A DNA stretch of 64,000 bases from Warburgia ugandensis. Lineage: Eukaryota > Streptophyta > Magnoliopsida > Canellales > Canellaceae. Shown here in pieces: positions 26,461-38,890 of this stretch. The first letter of the stretch is position 1. The number at the start of each line of letters is the position of its first letter. The position numbers and the translations under genes were made by a program. The DNA is taken from contig CP141126.1 in NCBI GenBank assembly GCA_035236585.1, positions 10,367,001-10,431,000 on the forward strand. Direction: 5' to 3'. The notes under the pieces were generated by a model. That model was not told the origin of the DNA. It searched no databases and saw only the letters and a program-made list of their open reading frames with translations.

Positions 26461-27978
26461 TACTAGAATATAAGTAGTTATTACTTAGTGAAATAACTAG
26501 GGATACTACTTAGTAAGTTAAGAATCCCAATATAGGGAATAGTAAGAAACAAGTAAGAAAAAGTCAAAAACATTACAATGGGCAAAAATGTAATGTATAA
26601 TATGCAAGTCTAATCTGAAGTCTTAAGTAAACATACATGTATAGAAATAAAATACACCAATACTTTTGTCTGTGTGTGTGTGTGATCTTTACTAAGAGAA
26701 ATAGTGGAGTTTAAGAGGAGTGATAAATTGCAAAATATGATGGAAATAATGTAGAAATAAATGAAAATATTAGACTTATTATAAACTTTGAAAATAATAA
26801 TAAATGATAATAATGAATATAAATGTAAGAGTTAAATTTTCTACATAAGAGATAGTAATATGGCTAAATTTTCAATATAGGAATGATATTACTTAGGAAG
26901 AATTTCAGGAGATAAATAAGTTTAGTAAAGGAGAAGAGTTTGACAATGACAAATACTATATGATAAAAAAATAGAGCATATAGATGATAAGAAAATGAGA
27001 TATAGAGATATATGGAAATGGGAAAATAAAATCCCAAACATATTATGAAAAACAAGTAAACCATGATAATATTTGGTTAGCAAACAAATTCTAGTTCACA
27101 CATATGGTGCAATAATGCCAACAAATATGATTTTACCAAGTTATAAACTATATTAGTATAATAACTCAATTGTTGAATTAGCACAAAAGCTTATCAAGAA
27201 TTAGAGGGATATTGATATGATAACTTTGGTGAAACGAAAATTAATTATGGACTATAGTCTATAGTGAAAAGAAGTACATTTGGCATTGATAGTAAAATTA
27301 TCATGAAAAAATAAAAATGTTGAATGATATCACTAAGAGTGAGTACCTTTTACTCTACATGGATAAGTCATTCCTAATCTATTATCATCAATTCGGAGTT
27401 AGAAATGAGAAACATTAGTAAGAAATCAAAACAAATCTTGAGTTATATGAGTTGGATAAATGATATTCATGAATTTGATGAAAATGAGATATATTAGATC
27501 AATTGGTGATGACATATGGAATTAGTATAAGAAAATCCTGAGCATTTATATAATGTATCTGATACTTACAAAACTTGTTAACTATCTAGCAAGTGTAACT
27601 GTGTAAGTAAATGAAGAGTTAGAAGTAACATTATCCTTAAAGACTTAAAGTCATATGTGCAAGATTAGACAGACAAAGCCAAGTGTAACTAAGTGGTCCC
27701 CAATTAGACATGTCAAAATTGAGGTCTAGTCTTTAAACCACCTCCTTAACAAGTTTTTTCCATCGCATAGCACATTTTGATTTTGTTTTACTGCCGACCC
27801 ACCACCAGGCCTGGGGCCTACACGTCAGACGTCAAAATGTTTGACAACATGATTGAAGTTGAAGTTTCATTAATTGGAGTTTGGAGGAGGCTATCCGGCA
27901 GGCTTGTGGTTAAGTAGTCTGGCAACCCAGCACAGACACAATCCCACAGACACTGGCAAGTGGCAAGTGATGTAACAT

Positions 27979-28560
27979 AAATAAAGGACAGTTACAAAAT
28001 AGCTATCCTTTATATTTTTAAATATAGGATGGTTCAGAAATACCAATCCTATATTTTATTAAAGAAATATTATAAAATATAGGACGATTATGAATTAACT
28101 GTCCTGTATGTTTAAAAGTATAGGATGGTTTGTACATAACGGTCCTATATTAGATAAATATACAATAGTAACAATACATAATATAGGGTAGGTTTCAAAT
28201 AACCGTCCTATATATATTTTTTATACTTAAAGGATGGTTATGAAATAACGGTCCTATATTTTTAAACATATATAGGATGATTTATTGTTACCTGTCCTTT
28301 ATGTTTGTCAAATTATAGGACTGTTATTTTTTAATCGTCCTATATTTTTAAGCAAAATAGGACCGTTATTCATTAACCGTCCTATTTGTTTTTCCAAATT
28401 ATAGGACTGTTATGTTTTAACCGTCCTATCTTTTTAATTAAAATATGACTGTTATTCATTAAACGTCTTGTACTTTCCAATAATATAGGACGGTTGTGTT
28501 GTAATGGTCCTTTATTTTGTGATATTATAAGACTGTTGTTATCTAGCCGTCCTGTATTAG
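27979..28560. repeat. Palindrome array C, directly upstream of the transposase gene (hAT copy 1)
   Basis: About eleven imperfect palindromes (TATAGGACGGTTAT ... ATAACCGTCCTATA), the most regular of the arrays. It ends about 160 bp before the presumed transposase ATG. The counterpart in copy 2 is array D (61583-62191) in the same place relative to its gene. Position and density suggest transposase-binding or promoter sites; that role is inference. Confidence 0.88.
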
Positions 28561-28722
28561 GTTTTTAATTCACCTTTTATTACTAACTTGATACGAGAGA
28601 GAGGAATACATTTTCATTTTACACTTAAATCTTTTACATGAAATGGTGAAACCCTAACTGGTTTTACATCTCTGTCAGTTTTTTCTTCCTAGATATCTTT
28701 AAGACTTCAACCATTCTTGCAC

Positions 28723-31203
28723 AATGAGCAACATACCTACACCACGACAGGTATGTGTTTCTTTTTTATTATTTCTTTATCATTCTGTTTCTCTTTTCAT
28801 TTCACTCCCTTATTAGTAATTGGTGTTTACTGTGAACTAAATTTTGCTTGTTAATTGTAATATAGGCAAAAGCTGGGAGCATTGATGTGTCTGATAATTT
28901 GAATATGCTGCACGACAACGACGATGATGAGTTTGCTGGTTTGGAGAACATGGAGTTAGTTTCAAAATCCAACAGAGGTAAAAAGCATAGGAAGCTAATG
29001 TCTCCATTTTGATTTTTTTTTTAACACCTTCCGGTATCAAAAGATGAAGACAAAGGTGTAAATGCAAGAAGTGTTATGTGATATATATTTGCGATAACAA
29101 ATTTGGTACAGGTAACTTAAAACGTCATATAAGACTTATTAACGGAGCTCTTCTCGTAATATAGGCCGGTTGCTTTTATCTCACAGTTAGGAGAGTATGT
29201 CACTAAGTTTAGATAATAAGTTTGATCATAAAGTTTTTCGTGAGTTAGTAGTAGCTACAGTTGTTATGTATGATTTGCCTTTCCAATTTGTTGAGTATGA
29301 TGAAATTAGAGCTGTACTAAAATATTTGCGTGTCGATTTGCATTTGATTAGTAGAATTACAATAAAAGCATATGTTCTAAGAATGTATAAAAGAGATGTT
29401 AGAGTTGGCACCTGGTAGGATAAGTTTGATATCTGATTTGTGGACTTCTTGTATTACTGATGGTTATATAAGTCTCATAACACATTTTCTAGATAGTGAG
29501 TGGGTCTTACATAAGAGGATACTAAATTTTTGTTTCGTACCAGCTCCACATAATAGTTATCATTAGCAGAAAAGGTATACTCATTAGTAGAATAGGGGAT
29601 TGAGAAAAAGACTTTTTCAATCACTTTAGACAATGCTTCTATTAATGATTCTTTTGTTGAGTTGTTAAGGCATCAATTAAACATAAAAAACACTCTTGTT
29701 TGTGGTGGAGAGTCCCTTCATCTTCGTTGTTGTTGCCACGTTTTGAATTTGATTGCGCAAGATGGTTTGAAAGAAATAGATGATGCTATTCAAAAAATTA
29801 GAGAGAGTGTCAAGTATGTTAAAGCATCGCAAAGTAGAAAACAAAATTTTTTAGAGTAAGCGAATCACATATCAATTGAGACAAAATAGGGCTTAAGATA
29901 AAATTGTCCTACAAGATTGAATTCAACCTATGTGATGCTTGAATGTGCTCTTTGTTACCAATGTGCATTTTGTCACTTAGAACTAAGTGACTCAAATTAT
30001 AAGCACTGTCCTTTTATCGATGAATGGCAAAAAGCTACAAAATTTTTGAAGTTTTTGGCAGTTTTTTTATTATGCTACATATATGTTTTCTAGATCCAAG
30101 TATCCCACAGTAAATCTCTACTTTCGTACAGTATTTGTAATTTATTTGAGTCTAACACAATACATGAGAAGTGATGATGATTATATAAAGCGTATGTCCA
30201 CCCAAATGTTTGCTAAGTTTTCAAAGTACTGGTCTGAATTCAACACCATTTTGGCAATTGCATGTGTGTTGGATCCTCAATATAAGCTCTCCTTTGTGGA
30301 ATTCTTATACAAATAATTGTTTGGTAATAGTTGCTTGGAGTTTGCTCATGTTCAGGAAAAGTTATTCTCTCTCTTCAATGAATATATGGTTAATAGTTCC
30401 CCTAATCCTTCCTCATCTTCCCCAATGGTTAGAGGTAGTGCTCTTGATGCTGATGATAGACAGAACTTGTCATATAGTCAAGAGATTTTAGATGTCATAA
30501 AGGTAATTATACTTATAATTATATCTGTCATTATATGTCGCTTAGGATATTAAAATTTACTATGAATTTGTCTTACATTAAGTTGAATAATATAATTGCA
30601 TTTGCATTAGGAATTTGATTCATTTAAAAGTGAAGAATGTTCTTGGGCTATGCAAAAATCACAATTGGAGCTTTATTTGGATGAACCAAGATTGCAAGAG
30701 TCAAAGCTAGACATTCTTGCATTCTGGAAAAGCAATCAATACAGGTTGGTTGATTAATTATCTCTTTCTCATAAAAAAAATATTTTTTATAATCTTATTT
30801 ACATTTGTATTTGATTCAAATGTTGATTTTAGGTATCCTAAACTTGCTACCATGGTTCGTGATGTCTTGAGTATTCCTATATCGACAGTTGCATCAGAGT
30901 CTGCTTTTAATGTTAGTGGTCAATTTTTTACCAATATTGACTGCTTTAAAGCAAGATACAGTGCAAGCATTGATTTGCATAAGAGATTGGCTATATGGAT
31001 TGAAAGGTAATAATCTATGATTCTATACTTAAACTATATTTTATGTGAGCTTAATAATGATTAATGCATGTTTATTCTTTATGATTGTAGACTCTACCAT
31101 TACAGTTGCCATGGATGAGCTTGCTGAGGACATTGTAAGCATATGTAGCAGTGTAAGACCATCTCAACGAACTGAAGACTCTGGAACAATTCATTTTGAT
31201 TAA
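28723..31203 (+). pseudogene. hAT transposase gene of copy 1 (BED finger, RNase H-like, hATC), inactive
   Basis: Starts MSNIPTPRQ with a GT intron donor; the next exon begins after ATATAG at 28866 (GSIDVSDNLNMLHDNDDDE). A BED-type zinc finger follows (CKKC, then GTGNLKRH, about 29060-29130). After it come FRELVVATVVMYDLPFQFVE (29240-29300), ISDLWTSCITDGYISL, the CCCHVLNLIAQDGL motif (29730-29775), an RKTDDDYIKRM-like segment (about 30170) and DPQYKLSFVEF (30268). The C-terminal hAT dimerisation domain (DVLSIPISTVASESAF) lies in an exon from 30834. The final exon ends DSGTIHFD then stop. Inactivating changes include a TGA after MSPF in exon 2, a TAG before the ELAPGRI-type segment, frame breaks around 29160-29200 and 29560-29640, and a TAA at 30314. 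Low expression potential; family assignment is firm. Confidence 0.87.
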
Positions 31204-31442
31204 TTTGTATAATTTTCATAACTTATATTAATTTATTGTGTTTAATATATTGATGAAAGTATATTTCTCTCATGTGCTACTTAATCCCTAGTTATTTACT
31301 ACTATTTGCAGTTATTTGATTTATTTGAATCTCTTTTAGGACCTTATGTGAATGGTGTAAAGTTTTGTGTTGCTTCTAAATAAAATATTACAGGAACTTT
31401 ATTGGTAATTTGGTATGGATCAAGTTTTACCAATACTAGTTA

Positions 31443-32180
31443 GTAATGCTTTTTGTGTTTGTCTGTGTAATTGTCGCGTGGACCATGAAAGGAGTTGGGG
31501 AAATGAATTCCATTTTGAGAATTCATGTGGGGGTTGAAAATTTTAGTTCATAACTAAAAGACCCATCTGGTCTTCTTTTGTTCTTCCTTCTGAATTATGA
31601 GCACTAAGCTACTTTTATTCATCTGAAGCATGAAAGAACTGGTAAGACCCAAACTAACTCAAAACTTCATGTGCTTTCTATGTTGCTCTAGTTGGTAATG
31701 CTTTTTGTGTTTGTCTGTGTAATTGTCGTGTGGAGCATGAAAGAGGCTGGGGAAATGAATTCCATGTTGAGAATTCATGTGGTGGAAAATTTTAGTTCAT
31801 TATTGAAAGACCCATATGGTCTTCTTCTGTTCTTCCTTCTGAATTATGAGCACTAGGCTGCTTTTGTTCATCTGAAGCATGAAAGAACTTGTAAGACCCA
31901 AACCAGCTTGAAACTTCATGTGCTTTTTATGTTGCTCTAATTGGTAATGCTTTCTGTGTTTGTCTGTGTAATTATCGTGTGGAGCATGAAAGGAGTTGAG
32001 GAAATGGATTCCATCTTGAGAATTCATGTGGGGGTTGAAAATTTTAGTTCATAACTAAAAGACCCATCCGGTCTTCTTCTGTGCTTCCTTCTGAATTATG
32101 AGCACTAGGCTGCTTTTGTTCATCTGAAGCATGAAAGAACTGTAAGACCCATACCAGCTCGAACTTCATGTGCTTTGTGA
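31443..32180. repeat. Three ~250-bp tandem repeats downstream of the transposase (copy 1 only)
   Basis: Copies start at 31443, 31695 and 31944 (periods 252 and 249), each opening GTAATGCTTT(T/C)TGTGTTTG; the last is slightly short. They contain GAATTCCAT...GAGAATTCATGTGG and GACCCAT(C/A)(T/C)GGTCTTCTT. The equivalent position in hAT copy 2 (about 55930-56010) has no such array, so the expansion or insertion is specific to copy 1. Confidence 0.88.
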
Positions 32181-32569
32181 ATTCTAATTTCTAGTCTATA
32201 ATTGTTTAATACTAAAATGTGTTGTGTCAGATGGGTCATTTCGTGTTGTAACGGGTCACTAATTATTGTGTTACCGAGTTGGGTCATGTTGACTCGTTTA
32301 ATAAACATGTCATGTTAACGAATCGTGTCGTTTTGTATCAAGTTGTGTCGTGTCATGTTGTGTCTTGTCGTGTCATCCAAACCTGACTTAGCAACGTAAT
32401 CGTGTTACACGGGTCATGTCGTGTCAATTTTTTAAGAACTGTGTCATGTTAGAGTCAAAGGTTTTTGACATGACTATTAATCGTGTCATGTTCATGTTGA
32501 CACGAACACGACCCGCAAACCCAAATTGCCATGCTTACCCACAGTCACTAGTCACAGGTTTGTATCATA

Positions 32570-32890
32570 TAAAGGGAGATGGGCTACCCACAATCGACCT
32601 CCTTAGAACTTGTCAGAATACTATCAGCCATCTAGGAGATGGCTACCCACAGTCACTGGCTACAGTGATAATATTATCCTCTTCCCGGGAGATGGGCTAC
32701 CCACAATCATCGGTCAAGGATCTGTTTCATATGGAGGGAGATGGGCTACCCACAGTCAACCTCCTCAAAACGCGTCCTTCCGTGATCAAAGTACACAATA
32801 GACACAATATTGTCCTCTTTGGCAAAGATGGGCTACCCACAGTCATGCCTCAAGGATCTGTTCAAGTTAGGAGATGGACTACCCACAATT
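32570..32890. repeat. Spaced GATGGGCTACCCACA repeats inside the solo LTR
   Basis: The word GGGCTACCCACA(A/G)TC recurs at about 32580, 32641, 32694, 32744 and 32830, with a variant near 32875. One more copy (24403-24416, resumed at 32538) is where the hAT inserted. Spacing is about 45-85 bp. The 172-residue open frame across it (GDGLPT repeated) is a by-product. Confidence 0.8.
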
Positions 32891-34862
32891 ACTGGTGTAG
32901 AACGTGTCTTGTCATGAACAAACAAATGAATTAATGCATCATAATATAAAATAAGTGCTTATACATGAGTAGTTTAAACATTATTCAATTTTAGCATGCA
33001 CATTCATCTTATTGTTTGCATAAACTGAAAAGACATATTTCAATGCTTGAAATTCATATACAAAAACATATATGGTGAAAATCTTAGCAATCTTAATACC
33101 ACCTACCTCAAATGGAGATCTTCAAGTTTTTCTTAAGCAAATAATTCTTTTAGTTCGCCTACATGCTCTCGATCGGTCACACCTCTATAACAATAAAAAC
33201 ATACATTCAGATATACAATTCTAAGACTTATCTTAGCTTCTCTAGCATGGAAGTTTCTTCAAAGTTAACTCCTGGTACTATTTGGTACAATGCAAAGTGA
33301 CAGTGCTTATTTCTATGTTAAGGGTGTTTCATTAGCTATTAGTTGATAGCTAATCGAATGACCATTGATTATTGGATTCCCAATCCATTCCATTGGCCCT
33401 GGATTGGCTATCCACCCCTCTTCTTAAGTGATTACAAGTCACTTTTACTGTTCAGTGGTCTTAACCCTTGATTCCTAACTAAATCAACTCTTGGGTTGGT
33501 GCTAGATGTTATTTTCATACTATAGTCCTCAATACAACATATACTTATATTCCTAATCCTAATTGATATAATGAGCATCATGAACAGTTTATATCAACCA
33601 AATTATATATATATATATCCAAATTCTACAATTTATATTATATCTAAGCCAATTCAAGGTTCAGGAATCCATCTGTGGCATCTGATCATTGATCCGAGAT
33701 CATAAAGTCTCTGTTTGGATAGGGACAGATTGGATGGCCTAGATCATCCAGTCTATTTCACTTCAAATTCATATATTTCTAGTCATCCTACCATTTTTAA
33801 GTACAGGAAACTCATTTGAGGTGTCTGATCGTTGATCAGACATTAAGAAGTTACTGTGTGAACAGTACCTGATCAGACAACTGAGATTGTCCAATAGGTT
33901 TTCAGCCTAGATCTGAAATTTTTGTGTAATCTGAGTTACATCATACCCTAAATTACCTATCCCTAAGTTTGGATTAGGAATTGAGCAGTTAGATTGTCCA
34001 TAAAACTAGACCTAGCATAAAAATGCGCAGATTTAACAAAATACCACAAATCCGAAGTTGGGTTTTGTAGATCATATCTCTTGGATGCATCTCTGTGCTT
34101 TTCTCATCCCTGGATGAGCTAGATTGCCTTCAGTTTCAGGTAAAACCCTCTGAGCAATGTTGCACGTATTGTTCCCTTTCGATCTGCATTCCAGATCATC
34201 TCATATCTCCCCGTAAACTTAGGGGTTTCTTTCTTTTCGTCTTGCTGGACAACAAGAATGGCTCGCATTAGTAATCCGAGCCAGCATCATCTCCGGCGAC
34301 TGCTTGGAATCTGGTACACGAAAACCCTAGCTTCCCTCATCTTCTCTGACGTGAAGGTTTTCCTGGCATGCAAATCCCAGCCCCGCCTCTCTTCTCTCCT
34401 GCTCTTCCCTCTCTCCTCTTTCCTCTTCTTCCCCCCGATCTCCCTCATTGGTTTTTTCTATTTCTCTCCCTCTCTTTGTTCTATCGGTTTGGGGAAGAAC
34501 AAACCCGACATCTATTGGGTTCACTTAAGGGAGGGGGTGCCAGTATCAAATCTAGACCCCTTTGTTTAAGGCATTTTGTTTTTTGTTTTGTTTCTATCTT
34601 ATTTTTACAAAATTACCCCTCATATTCAAATACTCATATCTCCTCTATTCGAACTTCGATTTATGCAAATTTGATGTTGTTTGAATTGTCTTTTCAAGTA
34701 CTATCCAATTATAGAGGTCTCAATGCTAGATTGGATGTTTATCTAGTCTTTCACTTATAAACTCCAAAAATATGAGTTTTAATATATTCTTTGGATCCCA
34801 ATTCCACATTTTTCCATAATTCACTCAAATTGCCATTTAAAAATTTGGGAAGTTACACTAAC

Positions 34863-37800
34863 CACGTTGATGATCTGGATCATTCTTAAGTGCAGTCCCT
34901 ACTTGTACTTTAACGGCTAATATTTTTTGGGCAAAAATATGGCATAATTTTCTTAAATAGGTGAAGCAAATGGTTCTTTTGAAACAAGAAGAAGTAGAAT
35001 TTATGGCTCATATTTTAATAAATTGAGAGATACCCTGGTAAATTTCAAAATGCAAGAAAGAGTACTATCTTTCTACACTTTGATACAGGGAATGTTATCC
35101 AACGCCCTTTAGGACTACTGAGTATTGACAGACCGTTATTTTGGGTTTTCTGGATTTGTATACAAAATAGCGGCTTGCAAATTACAAAGCAAAACGATTA
35201 GTCTAGGTCTATCAACAAAGGCAGTCATGAAGCTTGCACTGATAGATGGTGGATGACCGCGCCCATACTTAGCTAATCCCCCAAGTTCTACCAGCAAAGC
35301 TTTTCAAATCTAGTCGGGATACAAACCCCCGCGGTTATCACTAAACTGTTTGATAGAACTTGCCCAAAAAATAAGGAAGAAGAAGAACTACTGGATAGAA
35401 ATCATTTCATTTCTTCTAGTCTTTAACGAGGAAATGTTGGTATAAAGTGCTACACCAGTACAGCAATGGTGAAATACCTCCACTTTTTCATAGTGGATTC
35501 CACAATGGAACTAATCCAAGCTATTCACCTGACACATCTAACTTTGGATATTTTATGGCCTAAAAAACGTTCTAAAGAAAAATCATTGGCTTGCAATATG
35601 TTATGTTTTATTTCATTGAATACAAACCGTTATTTTTGGAGAGCTTGTGACCGTTCCTATCTAGCAGGATGAAAGCAACATTTATTGGATGCTAATAACT
35701 TTCTTTTAGAACCATTTTTAAGTTATGAGATGTCCAAAGTTAGGTGTGTAAGATGAATAGCTTGGATCAATGATATGCAGGGCTCTTCGCTGAAAAGTAA
35801 AGGCCCTTCTCCATTTCTGAGGTGATATCGCCCTTTTAGGCCAACCTTCTTGATCTTTAAAGCTACTACTACTACTTTTATTATTTATTAATGGTGCATT
35901 CAAGATCTTTAAATAGGTTAGAGAAACAGAATAGAACGAAGAAAGAGTGCAAAAGAAATGAGTCGAGGGGTCTAAAATGATTGAGTTTCAGGAAAAAAAC
36001 CCTCTAGGTTGATCCTGCTAATCTACTTTATCCCTCTCGGGGATTTTGGAATTTGCCTTGCAATTGACTTCAAATGTAGTTCCACATTCCACTGATACTG
36101 ATGTCCAAAGCCCCAAATGCTGCAAATGAGTGAATTTGCATGTGGTTATTCTTACTTTCTTCTGTTCGTGCTGCTCAAATTCTCTTACATAAAAATTTCA
36201 TGGGTCCATTCTCCTCTGTACTTCAATTCCTACAACCATACAGGGGTTTCTTCATTGAATGAAGGACCAGACATTTTACGGAGTGGAAAATGTATGCAAT
36301 GTGAATCAAAATCAATTTTCCATTTGAAAAAACAAATTACTAATTAAAGATCAAACTATATGATCATAATGGAGGGTAGATGATGTACTAAGTCGCATTA
36401 TTTTTTAAATGTGTTATCCTATGTCACATTAGAGATGGAGAAGTATCCAGAAGCCAATAAGAAATACAAGCATAATCTTAGAAAATGAAGCATCTACATT
36501 TAGCCTCAATCGGTTATATGTAAATGTGGTTAATTGATTTTAGGGCTTTCGAATTTTTCTTCCTCTTTGGGTTCTTATTTATTTTGCCTTTCGTTTCTAA
36601 TTTATATGGCACTAACAAAATAAGCGAACTCTTTGTTAGAGAAATCAAAGATCTGCATTTAATTTTAATTATCTCTATCCAAGATCACTATATCAAATAG
36701 AACCCGAGATGAATTAAAGATTGTTAGGCCAAGAACTTACCTTGCAAAGCTATATAACTGTTCATCAATCTACCTCCATGTGATTGCAAGCTTTTCTCAA
36801 AATCTCAGATCTTCTTCTTCATGTAGGGATGGCTCCAACTGGAAGAGAAAGCACATTAACTATACAGCACCAACTCTAAACATAGAGAAACCTTACAAGA
36901 GAGACAGATTAAAGACGAATGAGGGCATTCCACTTTAAAACGGCCCTAAGTTGCATAAATCAAAGTGGTACACCCCCTTTATGTTATATATTATGTAGGT
37001 GAGTTTCCAAAGTGAAACTCCTTACTAACTTCAATTCTTTGCATCCAACAATAAATAGGAAACTCCTTTACTCTCTTCTCTTCATTTAACATCCTAATTT
37101 TAGTTACAATTAATTGAGCTTCAATCTCTTAGGTTTCTTAATATTGGGTATTTTTTAGGTTTTCCAATTCCACTTTATAACGAGCCTTACTTGAATATCT
37201 TTTTCTATGTCCTATATTATGTATCACATACTCTTAATGAGTTGAATATTTATCTAAAGTATATATGTATTACATATAAATAGATTTCACCCCTTGATAC
37301 CCCAAAAACAAATACCAAGCCCATTTTAAACTATAGACTTCTTAGTCTAGGGGCATAAATGGGGATGCTCTATTTGAAATATTCAAGTCTTTATAGTACA
37401 CTTTTATATACCATGAATCTATAGTGTATGCCCTGAGTCTCTACTCAAATGATTGAGAATGATTATCTTCAAGCTTATTGACATTATTATATTTTAATTC
37501 AAGTGTCATGAATGTGGATTCTCAATCCTATTCTTACTTGAGAACATTTTTAGGTTTACAAGGATCTAGAAATCTACTTCTCCTTATCCTATGGATCTTC
37601 ATCACATTGACATAAAATTGCTATAATATTTCCTAAGGATGCAGTTATTATATCATGGCTAATCAATGTGTATTGATAATAGATATAACTACAAAGCATA
37701 TCCCTAATATAGAATTGGCATATTAATTAATCCTATTCATTAAGAAAACATATGATAAATTAATTATTAATTTCTAAGGACATACATTCTTAAAACCTAT

Positions 37801-38263
37801 ATGGTGGATGCACATATTTTCACTTCGAAAACATAAATCCACAAAAGTACAAGTAAGACCCATTATTTGATGATCACTACCATCCATCATCAAATGGTGC
37901 CATGGATGAGAGACATATAAAAGGTAACCATTGTTTGATGATTAGAAACCTTGATATTTGATGATGGATGTAAACCAATATAGGATTGCTAGAGTAGCTA
38001 TAATTTTAGTACAAGACTCATTCATAGAGTGGTCTAGAAGATAGATGCTTTGACATTTAAAAAAAGTGGGTCGTACTTGTATTTTGTGCCCTTATATTTA
38101 TCAAGAGAAAATATGCACAACCATCAAATAAGAACCCTTTTTTTCCTTTTTAGTTTTTGAAATATATGAATCCCTAGATTTATATTAAAGCCCCTTTTAC
38201 TTTAAGCTATAAATATAAATATATCATCTGTGTGTGTGTGTGTGTGCGTGCGCTCATTCATTT
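34863..38263. other. Intergenic AT-rich DNA
   Basis: No supported gene. The open frame at 36117-36347 lacks any domain. One SINE-like scrap is listed separately at 35283-35375. Confidence 0.45.
35283..35375 (-). mobile_element. tRNA-derived SINE-like fragment
   Basis: On the minus strand, AGTTTAGTGATAACCGCGG and then GGGGGTTTGTATCCCGACT resemble an A-box region followed by a B-box of a plant tRNA-type SINE. No target duplication was recognised. Confidence 0.35.
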
Positions 38264-38890
38264 TATTTTAAGTTATGACTAAGTTGAGCCCTCGTTTTAA
38301 AAGATTTAAACTATTCACATTGTAGGCCATGGAAGAGTTGGATCCACATATAAAATATCTAAACCATTTATATTATATGCTATGTGAGACTTGGGAACGC
38401 ATTTTAGAATATTTAGATCATTCAAATCATAGGTCATGTGGGGCTTGGGCCCACATTTTAAAAGATTTAAAACATTCAAATAAGGGACCAAGCAAGAGTT
38501 GGGCCTATATTTTTCAAGCATCTAAATATTCAAATCACAAGCCATGTAAGAGTTGCACATAAATTTCAGAATATTTGAACCAAATCATAGGCATGTAAGA
38601 GTCAGCCTTACATTATCTAAAACATTCAAATCTTAGGCATGAAAAAGTTGGGCTTATATTTTAGAACATTTAAACTACTAAAATTTGAGGTTAATAAGAA
38701 TCAAGCCAACATTTTGAAGATTTAAGTCAATTAGATCATAGGCATATAAGAGTTGGGCATATATTTTAGCGAATCCAAACATTCAAATCATAAGTCATAT
38801 ATAACTTGAGCCCACATTTTAGGAAATTTAATTCTTCGCCTTATGTGGCCTATGGTTTGAATTGTTTAGATGTTGTAAAATGCAAGATCA
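38264..38890. repeat. Degenerate ~54-bp tandem array with an inverted terminal unit
   Basis: About ten diverged units spaced 50-57 bp, each combining an AGTTGGGCC(C)A(C/T)ATTTTA word with TTTAAA.CATTCAAATCATAGG. The last part (about 38835-38885) is in the opposite orientation (GGCCTATGGTTTGAATTG), so the array could fold back on its own units. No protein-coding sense. Confidence 0.7.

Larger units (their letters stand above)
24417..32537 (+). mobile_element. hAT (Ac-like) DNA transposon, copy 1, 8.1 kb, decayed
   Basis: Complete from end to end. The ends TAGGCCTGGAAA and (reverse) TAAGCATGGCAATTT are short imperfect inverted repeats of hAT type. Flanks CCCACAAT (24409-24416) and CCCACAGT (32538-32545) form an 8-bp target duplication with one mismatch. 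Moving the boundary two bases gives a perfect TACCCACA duplication but poorer ends. Subterminal DNA is rich in CGTGTCGTGT words. Inside: palindrome arrays A and B, AT-rich DNA with a ~42-bp tandem, palindrome array C, a decayed transposase gene and a ~250-bp tandem. It lies inside the solo LTR, so it is younger than that LTR. Confidence 0.9.
23472..34857. mobile_element. Long solo LTR of a Ty3-type element, split by a hAT insertion
   Basis: A fossil. The outer edges are TGTGATGACCTGGG at the left and GGGAAGTTACA at the right, both flanked by CTAAC (23467-23471 and 34858-34862), a perfect 5-bp target duplication. Without the hAT at 24417-32537 the LTR is about 3.25 kb. No Gag or Pol sequence lies between the edges, so it is a solo LTR left by LTR-LTR recombination. 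It shares blocks with the LTR at 53099-55830 (AAAGCAATGCCT and the GGTGCCA.TATCAA..T.GACCCC block), so the two belong to one broad family. Confidence 0.88.

Noticed and set aside
26864-27064. Hydrophobic 66-residue minus-strand ORF (and 62997-63185)
   Set aside because: AT-rich hAT interior translates into F/I/L/Y-rich sequence on either strand; no evidence for a membrane protein gene.
32570-32890. Regularly spaced repeats resembling a CRISPR array
   Set aside because: Plant nuclear DNA, irregular spacing, repeats and spacers both conserved as part of an LTR, no cas genes.
32416-32934. 172-residue ORF with repeated GDGLPT
   Set aside because: It is produced by the tandem GATGGGCTACCCACA words inside a solo LTR and crosses the hAT boundary; not a gene.
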